Below are positions 6,925 to 13,982 of a DNA stretch of 64,000 nucleotides, one piece after another. This stretch comes from Bacteroidota bacterium (GTDB taxonomy: Bacteria > Bacteroidota > Bacteroidia > Cytophagales > Cyclobacteriaceae). The stretch is from contig JAEYWY010000028.1 in the NCBI GenBank assembly GCA_023428695.1, forward strand, positions 372,001 through 436,000, written 5' to 3'. Below the pieces are notes generated by a model. The model saw only the letters and a program-made list of their open reading frames with translations, had not been told where the DNA came from and did not search any database. Position numbers and translations under genes: made by a program. Numbering within the stretch: position 1 is the stretch's first letter; each line of letters begins with the position of its first letter.

Positions 6925-8198
6925 TAGGTAATGCTCGTTTCGATGATACCGAAATCTTCTTCGCGTTCTGCGAACATCTGGCCACGGAAAACAGAAAGTA
7001 TGTTATACGTGTATGTGTTCGAGATAACCGGCGAGATAATCAGCTGCGTATCCAGCCGAATACCCAGATGAAGAGAATTAAACCCACCCAGGAATACCTT
7101 GCTGCTTAAAGGCTTCGAGGTTTCCAGGAAGCGGTGATTCTCGAGCGCCTTCGGCACTGGCAGCGGAACAAGTTCGGTTTCTGTTTTGAGCTTGTTCAGG
7201 GTTGCCCAAATTGCCGGGCTCATGATCGAAGTATTTGGAATTTCGCCGTCATCTTCCAGGATCATTTGAATGACGTCAATCCAGGGATCGTAGTTTTCAA
7301 CGTCACCTTCGACCGTGTGAACATTCACGCCGGTATAATTTTCAATACCGAGTGGTTCATCGTCACCGTCGCCAACAAGGCCCGCATAATCCACCGCGTT
7401 ACCTGTTGCCATGGAGAACGCTCTGCGTATCGCATTCTCGATATTTTTTCCATCCTGAAGCAGCTCGGCAGAAAGTGAGGTCCACCCGCGCAAAGTCTTA
7501 GCTTCGCCGTTTACTGACGAAATGGTTACGTCCCGCTCGGTAGTACTCTCACCTTCGCCTTTCCATTCAAGGGCAGGGTATTCGGTGATCTTCGGGAACC
7601 TTACCGTCGGCTCATCCATCAAGAACGTTTGCATTCCTGAGCGTGCCAAATGGCTTTTTGACAACCCCTTTTCCCAAAGCTGAGCACTCAGGAACTCGGT
7701 CAACGTAGCTGATCCGTTGGCCGCGCTCTTCATTGTCTTGATCGCTGCCTCCGTTGCGTTATCCATCCGGCCACCCAAACAGAGGGAACGAATAACGTTT
7801 TCCACCGATGCCTTTTGCGCCTCTTCCGGAACGTCGTAGTTCCTCAATACAAAATCACTTATTGGGCGTGCAAAACTCTTTGGCACGCGCTTCAAAATCT
7901 CAGGTGCAGTAAAGTCAAACGACCTTGTTCTGTCCTGCTCGTCGAGTTCCGCCGTCTCTGGCTCACCCATCGCTCTGCTATTTCCTCCCATTTTTAATGC
8001 TACTTTTTTCTTTATGATGTTTTCTTTCCCCTCGGCCTTTTTGATGTCTTCATCAAGTTTGTCGATCTCTGCAAGCAGAGCATCAAACTTCTGTTTCTCA
8101 TCAAACGAGATGGCCGTCATCTTTGCTTTTCTAACGAGGGCCTCCATCTCTTCTTCGGCTTCGACCCTTCGCTCTCGCATTGCTTTCAGATTGTCCAT
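6924..8198 (-). CDS. HK97-family major capsid protein
   Basis: A 424-residue protein. Residues ~1-65 form a charged coiled coil (MRERRVEAEEEMEALVRKAK, LLAEIDKLDEDIKKAEGKEN) like the scaffolding delta domain of HK97 capsid proteins. The rest follows the fold: SGMQTFLMDEPTVRFPKI (N-arm/E-loop region), GWTSLSAELLQDGKNIENAI (spine helix), DYAGLVGDGDDEPLGI (the GdG..p.Gi motif) and a C-terminal strand region ending AEREEDFGIIETSIT. The start at 8198 is preferred to 8258 because the longer form adds a Cys/Arg-rich stretch and overlaps the upstream gene. No head protease gene is adjacent, so cleavage of the delta domain would need a helper or not occur. Confidence 0.9.
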   Translation of the reverse strand: MDNLKAMRERRVEAEEEMEALVRKAKMTAISFDEKQKFDALLAEIDKLDEDIKKAEGKENIIKKKVALKMGGNSRAMGEPETAELDEQDRTRSFDFTAPEILKRVPKSFARPISDFVLRNYDVPEEAQKASVENVIRSLCLGGRMDNATEAAIKTMKSAANGSATLTEFLSAQLWEKGLSKSHLARSGMQTFLMDEPTVRFPKITEYPALEWKGEGESTTERDVTISSVNGEAKTLRGWTSLSAELLQDGKNIENAIRRAFSMATGNAVDYAGLVGDGDDEPLGIENYTGVNVHTVEGDVENYDPWIDVIQMILEDDGEIPNTSIMSPAIWATLNKLKTETELVPLPVPKALENHRFLETSKPLSSKVFLGGFNSLHLGIRLDTQLIISPVISNTYTYNILSVFRGQMFAEREEDFGIIETSIT

Positions 8199-8203
8199 GA
8201 TTT

Positions 8204-8794
8204 TTAAATTTTGTTTACATGGTTTAAAATCACGTCGGCATCTTCTTCGTTGTTGCATCCTGTTTCCTGCAGAATGTTGGCAAGTTTCATCAAAGCGGAT
8301 TTCTTTAAAATTGCAAACCGTTCAAATTGGTGTGCCCCGCCTGGACCATAAACTCTTTCATTTTCCTTGAGAACCAAAGTGCGAATGGAGCTCTCATTTA
8401 ACAGCTGCTGGTGTTCAGGATTTTTGAAAACGATGGTGACCAGATTCCTGTCAAGTGAAAAAGAAATGCGGGTCACGCCGTCAATAAATAATCTTTCGCC
8501 ATTGTTGCTTATAAGCCGGGCGAGCTCTTTAATCAAGCTGTTGCCGTCTTCGTCAATTAATTCAGCGTGTTCCGCCAGCCTTGCGTGAAAGTTCTCTGCC
8601 GACGGATTGAGATTGAGCGCCATTGCCCTGATAAGATGCGCGGCCTGTGTGGCAGTGACGTGTGATTCCGTTCCCGGCTTTCTGCCGTCAGGGAATACGC
8701 CAAGTTTTCGCAGACCGATGGCAATTTTCTGGAGTCGTAAATGTTCGATTCCAAAAATTCTGTTTACCTCTGATAAAAAACCGACTGATTTCAT
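8204..8794 (-). CDS. Uncharacterised phage-type protein with HTH-like N-terminus
   Basis: A 196-residue protein directly upstream of the capsid gene (5-bp gap). Its first ~70 residues (EVNRIFGIEHLRLQKIAIGLRK-type helices, then DGRKPGTESHVTATQAAHLI) look like a small helical DNA-binding module of a kind seen in uncharacterised phage and gene-transfer-agent proteins. The remainder (TRISFSLDRNLVTIVFKNPEHQQ..., FERFAILKKSALMKLANIL) is mixed alpha/beta. By position it could be a regulator of the structural genes or a small packaging protein; neither is shown. Confidence 0.6.
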   Translation of the reverse strand: MKSVGFLSEVNRIFGIEHLRLQKIAIGLRKLGVFPDGRKPGTESHVTATQAAHLIRAMALNLNPSAENFHARLAEHAELIDEDGNSLIKELARLISNNGERLFIDGVTRISFSLDRNLVTIVFKNPEHQQLLNESSIRTLVLKENERVYGPGGAHQFERFAILKKSALMKLANILQETGCNNEEDADVILNHVNKI

Positions 8795-8849
8795 TTTGTC
8801 GTGAATCTTTTATGTTTTACAAATTTCTTTATTATCAATGTCCTACCCG

Positions 8850-8864
8850 GTTAAAACTTTTAAC
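8850..8864. promoter_or_regulatory. 15-bp perfect palindrome upstream of the capsid operon
   Basis: GTTAAAA-C-TTTTAAC, a perfect inverted repeat with 7-bp arms, lies in the 72-bp gap between the 91-residue gene (ending 8867) and the 196-residue gene that precedes the capsid. It is placed where an operator controlling the structural module would be expected. Confidence 0.5.
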
Positions 8865-8866
8865 TA

Positions 8867-9142
8867 TTAACTGAATAAGTTTCCTGTTCCCGTTGGTAGT
8901 AACCGGGGTTGCTGCTCTGGCACCTGTTCGCGTTCGACCTCTGTAATGATCCGGCTGATCTCATTCATAAGTTCGCGCGCGTCATCCAGGTCTAACGTTA
9001 CCGACTGGTAGCTGTACGGATCAGGCTCTGCGGTGTCTTCCTGCATTTCAAGAAATAGCTGGTCATCCTCCGTCCGCCATAATGATAGCTTTGACTTATG
9101 CTTGCTGTCTCCCTCTTCTGTGAATGTCATGTACTTTCCCAT
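8867..9142 (-). CDS. Acidic hypothetical protein of the mobile element
   Basis: A 91-residue acidic protein (SLWRTEDDQLFLEMQEDTAEP, then VTLDLDDARELMNEISRIITEVERE) with a small alpha/beta look and a proline-rich end. No family recognised. It sits 24 bp after the 242-residue gene and is the last gene before the presumed late-module operator. Similar small acidic proteins are frequent in phage-related elements; no role can be given. Confidence 0.65.
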   Translation of the reverse strand: MGKYMTFTEEGDSKHKSKLSLWRTEDDQLFLEMQEDTAEPDPYSYQSVTLDLDDARELMNEISRIITEVEREQVPEQQPRLLPTGTGNLFS

Positions 9143-9166
9143 TTAGTTTCTGCTTTTGATCTTTTT

Positions 9167-9895
9167 TCATAATGCTATTTTCCGCGTTGGTTCCTCGTAT
9201 CGTCCGTGAGCCTTGTTGAACCTGGGCTTACTCTCTTCCGGCGTGGTCGGCACCAGGGAAAAGTATTTTTGCCGTAACTTTGACCCTGTGGATGGTGAGC
9301 GATACCCAAACGTAGAGCCGGCACTCATTGCGCTAAACGTTGCCTGTGTGTCCATCTCTTTAAGCGCATAGCGAATTTGCGCCAGCTTCCGTTTGGTGAT
9401 TCTTTTCCGGATCTCGTCCTCAATCTCTTTCAGGTAGGTCTTGCGCTCTTCTGAAAAGGTACTGATAGGTATTTTCCAGTACTTGAATCGCTCTATCCGG
9501 GCCACGTTTACCCTGGTTATACCCAGGTCCCGCCATACGTGTTGATAGGCTTTCAGAAACACCTTTCTCCCTTCACGCCATGCCCAGCCTCGTGCGGTCA
9601 ATTGCTTGATGACGCGCTGGTAATACCTGTGACTGTGGAAGATTTGGAATGTACCGCAGTTTGGGTTTTGTACCTTCAGGTCAAGAAACTTCACGTATAA
9701 CTTGAAGTCTTTCCAGGATTTCCTTTTATGGCCATCCTTCAGCATTTCCCCGATGTTTACAGGCACCTTGATAAACTCCGAAGGTGAATGCGACACTTTT
9801 CGAAAGGTATTTATACTACTATCTTCTATTGTAGTAATACCACTTCCATCTACTTCCAAAAAGTGTCGTTTTTGATTTTGTTCTTTGGCCATCAT
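9167..9895 (-). CDS. Hypothetical protein of the mobile element, possibly DNA-binding
   Basis: A 242-residue, strongly basic protein. The middle (residues ~60-135) has a pattern of helices with many Trp, Arg and Lys (YYQRVIKQLTARGWAWREGRKVF, WRDLGITRVNVARIERFKYW), compatible with winged-helix folds of replication or packaging adaptors. Residues ~140-180 are a charged coiled coil (EIEDEIRKRITKRKLAQIRYAL). Its start overlaps the preceding winged-helix gene by 4 bp. It does not show helicase, primase or terminase motifs. Confidence 0.6.
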   Translation of the reverse strand: MMAKEQNQKRHFLEVDGSGITTIEDSSINTFRKVSHSPSEFIKVPVNIGEMLKDGHKRKSWKDFKLYVKFLDLKVQNPNCGTFQIFHSHRYYQRVIKQLTARGWAWREGRKVFLKAYQHVWRDLGITRVNVARIERFKYWKIPISTFSEERKTYLKEIEDEIRKRITKRKLAQIRYALKEMDTQATFSAMSAGSTFGYRSPSTGSKLRQKYFSLVPTTPEESKPRFNKAHGRYEEPTRKIAL

Positions 9896-10167
9896 TCGAA
9901 CATTTTAATTTGATGACCAGCTTTGTAAACCGGATTTGTCGAAATGTACTCCGCCAGCATTCCGGAAATTCTACAGACGTCGCGGCGGATGATAAACACC
10001 GTTCCCGCTTTACGGAATCCCGCTATAAGTCTGCACACATTTTGAATAGGCGTGTTAGTTGCGACTGCAACCTCAAGGCGTGTCTGTGGGCGATGGTAAA
10101 GGCTTGCAAAAACTTTCTCTCTCTGCGATAGCCAAATCCCCTCTTTGTTTTTTACCTTTGTCGTCAT
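9892..10167 (-). CDS. Winged-helix-like small DNA-binding protein
   Basis: A 91-residue protein with a plausible winged helix: SQREKVFASLYHRPQ (helix 1), TRLEVAVATNTPIQNVCRLIAGFRKAG (helices 2 and 3) and VFIIRRDVCRISGML (wing). Small proteins of this kind are common in Bacteroidota mobile elements. It starts just downstream of the terminator-like hairpin at 10196-10221 and overlaps the next gene by 4 bp, so it heads the central gene block. Confidence 0.6.
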   Translation of the reverse strand: MTTKVKNKEGIWLSQREKVFASLYHRPQTRLEVAVATNTPIQNVCRLIAGFRKAGTVFIIRRDVCRISGMLAEYISTNPVYKAGHQIKMFE

Positions 10168-10195
10168 TCAGTTTCTTTTTTTGCTTTTGATAAAT

Positions 10196-10221
10196 AACCC
10201 GGGGTTCGAGCCGGGTTTTTT
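10196..10221 (+). terminator. Terminator-like hairpin inside the element
   Basis: AACCCGG (10196-10202) pairs with CCGGGTT (10211-10217), followed by six T on the plus strand. All flanking genes run on the minus strand, where the trailing sequence is only moderately T-rich. It may stop antisense transcription, or attenuate leftward transcription between the integrase block and the later genes. Confidence 0.65.
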
Positions 10222-10225
10222 ATTC

Positions 10226-10432
10226 TCATGCGAACTTCTGATTAGCGTCTACAAAGATTCTTGTACCAATACGCGTGAGCTGTAGCCGTCCCTCCTTTTC
10301 AGCACGCCAGATAGTTACCCGATTAATACCGAGGTCGTCACAAAACTTTTGAAGTGGAACAAGGCGAGGCATGTGCTCAATCTTATTGAGCTCATCCTGA
10401 ACAATTTTTCTGATTTGATGTTCTAAATCCAT
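10226..10432 (-). CDS. MerR/excisionase-type helix-turn-helix protein
   Basis: A 68-residue protein from the ATG at 10432. The C-terminal half has the MerR/Xis helix-turn-helix signature: LVPLQKFCDDLGINRVTIWRAEKEGRLQLTRIG is the helix-turn-helix plus wing, with the final RIFVDAN strand. Such proteins act as excisionases or small regulators beside tyrosine recombinases. It lies two genes after the integrase in the same operon, which supports a recombination-directionality role, though a transcriptional regulator is equally possible. Confidence 0.75.
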   Translation of the reverse strand: MDLEHQIRKIVQDELNKIEHMPRLVPLQKFCDDLGINRVTIWRAEKEGRLQLTRIGTRIFVDANQKFA

Positions 10433-10491
10433 TTTTACTCTCTGTTGTTTTGATGCAACAAAGATCAATGGACTTTACCGGAGGGGAACTT

Positions 10492-11070
10492 CTAAAATTG
10501 GAAGTCGCCGGAAATTCTAGAGGGTTTAAGGGCGTCGAGGAAAGTGGAAAGTTCTATAGACTGAACTTCTGGAAATTCCGGAAACCATCCCTTTACGATT
10601 GAGAGGACAAGGTCTGCGGATTCTTTTTCGAGTTGACCGAATTCGTCATTTAAGAAAGTCACAACGGGGCGCATGTTTCGTGCTACGATCGTGCACGCAG
10701 ATGGGCTTCGCGCGGTCTTTACTTCTGGTATCCAAACTTCCTCAATCGCTTTCCGCTGCTCTTGTGTTAATAGGGCATAAGACAATAGCTTTGCTTTTGC
10801 AGTCGCTATGCCTTTAACAGCTTCACGGAAAGGCACTCCGTTTATCGTCGTCGGAGTCAGATCAACTTTACATTTGATGAGGGGCTTATGGATTTTGCTC
10901 AGGATTACATCGGAAATTCCTTTATCTGCGGAGTAATTGAACTGAATAGTTCGAGCGGCTGGCCCTGGTCGCTGCATGAATTCCATTAACTCCCTTAGCG
11001 ATTTAAACTCTCTTGGAGGCTCATCGTCCTCATCTTTCCGTATAATAACCACTACTCTTGGCTCTCTCAT
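10492..11070 (-). CDS. Hypothetical protein coupled to integrase
   Basis: A 192-residue protein whose ATG overlaps the integrase stop codon (ATGA at 11070-11067). It begins with a beta-rich stretch (VVVIIRKDEDDEPP), followed by mixed alpha/beta and helical segments (TAKAKLLSYALLTQEQRKAIEEVW, QLEKESADLVLSIVKGWFPEF). I see no catalytic or nucleic-acid motif and recognise no family. Translational coupling to the integrase suggests an early function of the element. Confidence 0.65.
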   Translation of the reverse strand: MREPRVVVIIRKDEDDEPPREFKSLRELMEFMQRPGPAARTIQFNYSADKGISDVILSKIHKPLIKCKVDLTPTTINGVPFREAVKGIATAKAKLLSYALLTQEQRKAIEEVWIPEVKTARSPSACTIVARNMRPVVTFLNDEFGQLEKESADLVLSIVKGWFPEFPEVQSIELSTFLDALKPSRISGDFQF

Positions 11071-12272
11071 GCTACTTTCATTAAGGCTAGCTGTTCCATT
11101 GTTTCCTCAAGCGTTTCCATTGCTTTCCTCACCCTTGACACGCGGTAAACGTGATCCGGTGAGCCAGCATACAAGTCAGTGATAGACTTAAAACCGTGAC
11201 CGAGTTCATCCCGGGTAATCTCTGCACCTAAACCAAGATCATTCAGTAAACGCGAATAGAATCGCCTACCTGAGTGAAATGAGATTTCCTGCCACTTCTC
11301 TTTGACGACTTCTTTGTGATTATACCCAACGGCCTGAATCTTTAGTACTTCTTTTTTCAAGCCAGCGCGTTGCAGGATTTGTTTCAGCGCATCCGATAGC
11401 CTCTGCCTCGTGTACGGCACGCCGGTTTCAATGTACTTGGTGAATAGATCAGCGTTGTACTTGTGGACCGTGACGAGTACCGGCATCTTGGTTTTTGTCT
11501 GCAACCGTTCATAATGATACTGGTGAAGCTCTCCGCGATTGAGCGTAAGAATGTCGCTGATCCTTAACCCTGAGAAACAAGCCAATAAGAAAACGTCTTT
11601 AGCTACTCCCTCGATTGTCGAAAGAGTTTCCGCCTTCATGACGTTCTTAACCTCACTCCAAGTAAGCCGAACTTTCAGCGCGTTTTTTGTCTCGTATGGG
11701 ATCTTATAGGCGACTAAATGGGGGCAGTCAAAATTTCCGTGATTCGCCACATTGACAAGCGCGCGGAGTCGCTTGTATTGCGAGTTATTTGCTACTCCCT
11801 GAGATGTAAGCCATTCAAAAAAACTCCGCAGTTTAGGTTTCGTCAACTGGTCAAAGGTCAACCCTTTATTGAATCCTTCAAGATTGGATTTTAGCGTTCC
11901 TACTGCCTTCCTTTGCCCTGGTGAATAGGCGCTTTTCTGGTAGTCCTCACACCACGAAATAATACGCTGGTCTGCTGGCTTTCGTACGTCGTAACGATGC
12001 TTAACCAGATCGTTCAGGTTCGGCTCAAATCCCTGAGAAACAAGGTCGCGATAAGTGTCTCTGAGTTCTTTCTCAAGATCAAGCAGTGCTGCAGATTTGT
12101 TCTTAGGTTCTTTTTTCCTCTCGTTCCACTGGGAGGCCTTTAGCTTAATACCGGTATTGAATAAAATCTGCTTGTCAGAGTTCTGTTTCGATCGGATGTA
12201 GAGGGGACAAAGCCCCTCCTTATCCTTTCGAGTTTTCCAGAGAAAATAGGTGATTTTGAATTCCGCTTTCAT
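11067..12272 (-). CDS. Tyrosine recombinase (integrase)
   Basis: A 401-residue phage-type integrase that would catalyse site-specific integration and excision at tRNA-Ser. The N-terminal ~100 residues are the arm-type DNA-binding domain usual in Bacteroidota (FKITYFLWKTRKDKEGLCPLY). The SAM-like core-binding domain spans ~100-190. The catalytic set is complete: R237 (GLRISDIL), K262, H333 and R336 (SFHSGRR), H359 (LGHG) and nucleophile Y368. Its ATG overlaps the stop of a 56-residue ORF, and its stop overlaps the next gene. The element is therefore probably competent for recombination. Confidence 0.95.
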   Translation of the reverse strand: MKAEFKITYFLWKTRKDKEGLCPLYIRSKQNSDKQILFNTGIKLKASQWNERKKEPKNKSAALLDLEKELRDTYRDLVSQGFEPNLNDLVKHRYDVRKPADQRIISWCEDYQKSAYSPGQRKAVGTLKSNLEGFNKGLTFDQLTKPKLRSFFEWLTSQGVANNSQYKRLRALVNVANHGNFDCPHLVAYKIPYETKNALKVRLTWSEVKNVMKAETLSTIEGVAKDVFLLACFSGLRISDILTLNRGELHQYHYERLQTKTKMPVLVTVHKYNADLFTKYIETGVPYTRQRLSDALKQILQRAGLKKEVLKIQAVGYNHKEVVKEKWQEISFHSGRRFYSRLLNDLGLGAEITRDELGHGFKSITDLYAGSPDHVYRVSRVRKAMETLEETMEQLALMKVA

Positions 12273-12439
12273 TGGTCACGGCGGATCAAGTGAATCGTTA
12301 ATTGAAGAGATAGTATTTGTTCTTTGATTTGAAGCCATTCAAGGTGATTACCAAGAATTTTCTGAGCTTCCAATAAGGTTTGCAAAGCCTCAATCTCTTC
12401 GGTGATAGCATAGGCCCGGTCGTTAGGTAAGGATAGCAT
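12269..12439 (-). CDS. 56-residue helical protein coupled to integrase
   Basis: A short frame, MLSLPNDRAYAITEEIEALQ... ending IHLIRRDQ, almost entirely predicted amphipathic helix or coiled coil. Its TGA overlaps the integrase ATG (ATGA at 12272-12269) and its own start lies 12 bp after the preceding 77-residue gene. These junctions support real translation. No family recognised. Confidence 0.6.
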   Translation of the reverse strand: MLSLPNDRAYAITEEIEALQTLLEAQKILGNHLEWLQIKEQILSLQLTIHLIRRDQ

Positions 12440-12451
12440 ACTTTACAACGA

Positions 12452-12685
12452 TTAAGCGTTATCACCCGGAGCACAAACATGATCCAAGACGTAGATCATT
12501 CGTTCAAATTGAGCCTTGCCCATCTTGTATTGATGGTAAACAATGCTATTTTCATCGGTGGGTGTTGGCTCACAGTTTAGCCTGTGAAGTAGGTAATAAG
12601 CCATCTGTTCAGTGTTGATCGCAAACCCGGCACTTAATGCATCTTCGAGTGTTTCGAAGGCTGTTAACAATGTTTCATCTTTCAT
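12452..12685 (-). CDS. First gene of the element operon, hypothetical
   Basis: A 77-residue acidic, helical protein (LTAFETLEDALSAGFAINTE, YLLHRLNCEPTPTDEN, KMGKAQFERMIYVLDHVC). No family recognised. It is the promoter-proximal gene of the leftward operon, ~130 bp from attR. The two GTTACTAC repeats lie just upstream in its leader or promoter region, so its expression may be linked to recombinase binding. Confidence 0.65.
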   Translation of the reverse strand: MKDETLLTAFETLEDALSAGFAINTEQMAYYLLHRLNCEPTPTDENSIVYHQYKMGKAQFERMIYVLDHVCAPGDNA

Positions 12686-12702
12686 GATTGATAAAATTTA
12701 GT

Positions 12703-12722
12703 GTTACTACTTTTGTTACTAC
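12703..12722 (+). repeat. Right pair of GTTACTAC repeats (candidate recombinase arm sites)
   Basis: GTTACTAC at 12703-12710 and 12715-12722, with the same orientation and 12-bp period as the pair at 4347-4366. The pair is 95 bp from attR and just upstream of the first element gene. It could serve as integrase arm sites, as an operator, or both. Confidence 0.6.
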
Positions 12723-12816
12723 TTTCTGAAATAAAGATAAATAGAAAGTAACGCTAAATTTCTCATTCATAGGGAAAATATTTCACGGTGTTGCACCGGA
12801 ATTCAATCTGCGGAGA

Positions 12817-12829
12817 CCTCTCTCTCCGC
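12817..12829 (+). other. attR, 13-bp core repeat
   Basis: CCTCTCTCTCCGC, identical to the tRNA-Ser 3' end at 4299-4311. The flanking bases differ on both sides (A versus C before it, C versus T after it), so 13 bp is the full exact match. It marks the chromosomal junction of the element. Confidence 0.75.
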
Positions 12830-12971
12830 CTTCGCCCGACGAAGCTTCAGCGAAGTCGGGTGACATGTCCGCAAATTGAAGTTGCTGATAAAGACAAAGT
12901 TACCTCAATGGATTACGGCGGACACGGTCCTCTGATAATCATGTCATCAAATATCAAAAGCCTGCAATCGT
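12830..12971. other. Non-coding stretch after attR
   Basis: About 140 bp without a credible gene. It includes a stem CCCGAC (12834-12839) with GTCGGG about 14 nt later, which may be the original terminator-like hairpin downstream of tRNA-Ser before integration. No T-run follows. Confidence 0.35.
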
Positions 12972-13139
12972 ATGGATTCAGGTGCTTCGTGGCAGGTTGA
13001 CTCAACGGCATTGGCACGCATGATGAAAGACCAGGACAAGGAAAAAGTCGCGCGCGTAACGAATGCCTTTCTGCGAATGAAAAAGTTCGATATCGCCAAA
13101 CTCGAAGAAGCGTTCGAAGGGCACGCGGTAACCAGTTAG
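12972..13139 (+). pseudogene. C-terminal remnant of a VOC/PhnB-like protein
   Basis: A 55-codon frame (SWQVDSTALARMMKDQ, KVARVTNAFLRMKKFDI, AKLEEAFEG) matches the last part of the glyoxalase-fold family often labelled 3-demethylubiquinone-9 3-methyltransferase/PhnB, in which SWQV..., a PEK.RVM.A.L.M.K.DI...A stretch and a final EG are typical. Full members have ~150 residues; the upstream sequence shows no matching VOC strands in any frame. It begins 142 bp from the element end, so the truncation may be connected with the insertion or with an older deletion. Confidence 0.65.
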
Positions 13140-13154
13140 TCGCGGATCCTGCCT

Positions 13155-13544
13155 ATGCAAAAAGCAAAGTTGCCTTATTTAATCGCATGCATTCTCCTGT
13201 TCCTGATTGAACTCGCCATCGCGCTTTTCGTCAGGGACGGGTTTGTGCGGACATTCGTGGGTGATGTCCTCGTAGTAATTCTCATCTACTGTTTTCTCAG
13301 ATTGCTTGTCCGATGGTCGGTCCTGAAGACGATTATCGTTGTACTCCTGTTTGCCTACACCATTGAAGTACTGCAATTATTTGGATTGGTTAAAGTACTC
13401 GGGCTGCAAGGCTTCCAGATAGCGAGAATTGTGTTGGGCACAACCTTCGAATGGACTGATTTCGTGGCGTATACCCTTGGCGGCAGCATAGTACTCCTGG
13501 CAGAACGTAGAAACAGTAAACGCGCGCCAGTCAGGGTACTGTAA
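13155..13544 (+). CDS. DUF2809 family integral membrane protein
   Basis: A 129-residue protein with four predicted transmembrane helices (YLIACILLFLIELAIALFV, VLVVILIYCFLRLLV, TIIVVLLFAYTIEVLQLFGL, DFVAYTLGGSIVLLAE). The segments FVRDGFVRTFVGDVLVV and GTTFEWTDFVAYTLG fit the DUF2809 family, whose role is unknown. It is 16 bp after the VOC remnant and convergent with the DUF1801 gene. Confidence 0.85.
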   Translation: MQKAKLPYLIACILLFLIELAIALFVRDGFVRTFVGDVLVVILIYCFLRLLVRWSVLKTIIVVLLFAYTIEVLQLFGLVKVLGLQGFQIARIVLGTTFEWTDFVAYTLGGSIVLLAERRNSKRAPVRVL

Positions 13545-13549
13545 TCCAG

Positions 13550-13957
13550 TCATTTGAGACGTTCCAGTTTCCCTTTGCGTTTAACAATATTCTTGTAATC
13601 CCATTGGATCTCGCGCGCCTTCTTCAACCAGCGCGCGAGATCTTTTCCATTGATTTCATCAACTGATGTATAACGTGCCTCGGCGGCCTTGAAAGATCCC
13701 TCCTTCTGGAGTTTCTCTTCATCGAAGCTCTGACCACTCCACAATAGAAGCCGCACACACTTTTTCAATTTACTATAGCCGACAATGGGATTCCCTTCGA
13801 GAAACCAGACAGGATGCGCATGCCATATCTTACTTTCTGCTTCGGGAAGGCCACGAGAGATTTCCTCAGCAAGTGTATCACATATTTCCCTGTCCTCAGG
13901 AGAGAGCGCCGCGTTGTAAGCAGCGATTTGTTCGTTCACAGCTGTTGATGTTTTCAT
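13550..13957 (-). CDS. DUF1801 family protein
   Basis: A 135-residue protein of the DUF1801 fold (EQIAAYNAALSPEDREICDTL, ESKIWHAHPVWFLEGNPIVGY, VRLLLWSGQSFDEEKL). The central WHAHPVWFL/GY segment is typical. It is shorter than the YdeI-like paralogue at 2820-3398 and lacks its C-terminal extension. It follows an SRPBCC gene by 25 bp on the same strand, repeating the SRPBCC/DUF1801 pairing of the ArsR operon. Biochemical role unknown. Confidence 0.85.
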   Translation of the reverse strand: MKTSTAVNEQIAAYNAALSPEDREICDTLAEEISRGLPEAESKIWHAHPVWFLEGNPIVGYSKLKKCVRLLLWSGQSFDEEKLQKEGSFKAAEARYTSVDEINGKDLARWLKKAREIQWDYKNIVKRKGKLERLK

Positions 13958-13982
13958 GGGTATTGTCTTAAACGTATTTTTT

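Larger units (their letters stand above)
4299..12829 (-). mobile_element. tRNA-Ser-integrated satellite-like element with capsid gene
   Basis: An 8.5-kb element bounded by 13-bp direct repeats, with its left end in tRNA-Ser and its integrase near the right end. At least 15 genes are all on the minus strand, packed with ATGA/TAATG overlaps. It carries a tyrosine recombinase, two small DNA-binding proteins, an HK97-type major capsid protein, a tail/baseplate-like protein and many small unknown proteins. I found no terminase, portal, head protease, tail tube, lysis, primase or conjugation gene. Intact frames and tight spacing argue against simple decay. A phage satellite is the preferred reading; a prophage remnant is the alternative. 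Confidence 0.8.

Noticed and set aside
6646..6927. 93-codon plus-strand frame inside the element
   Set aside because: It is antisense to the 37-residue ORF coupled to the capsid gene, and all other element genes lie on the minus strand.
8893..8903. Another GTAGTAAC-like copy inside the element
   Set aside because: It is a single copy inside a coding region without the 12-bp partner seen at the two ends, so it is probably coincidence.
12834..12859. Hairpin after attR as a functional terminator
   Set aside because: The stem is only 6 bp with a long loop and no T-run; it was kept only as a remark.
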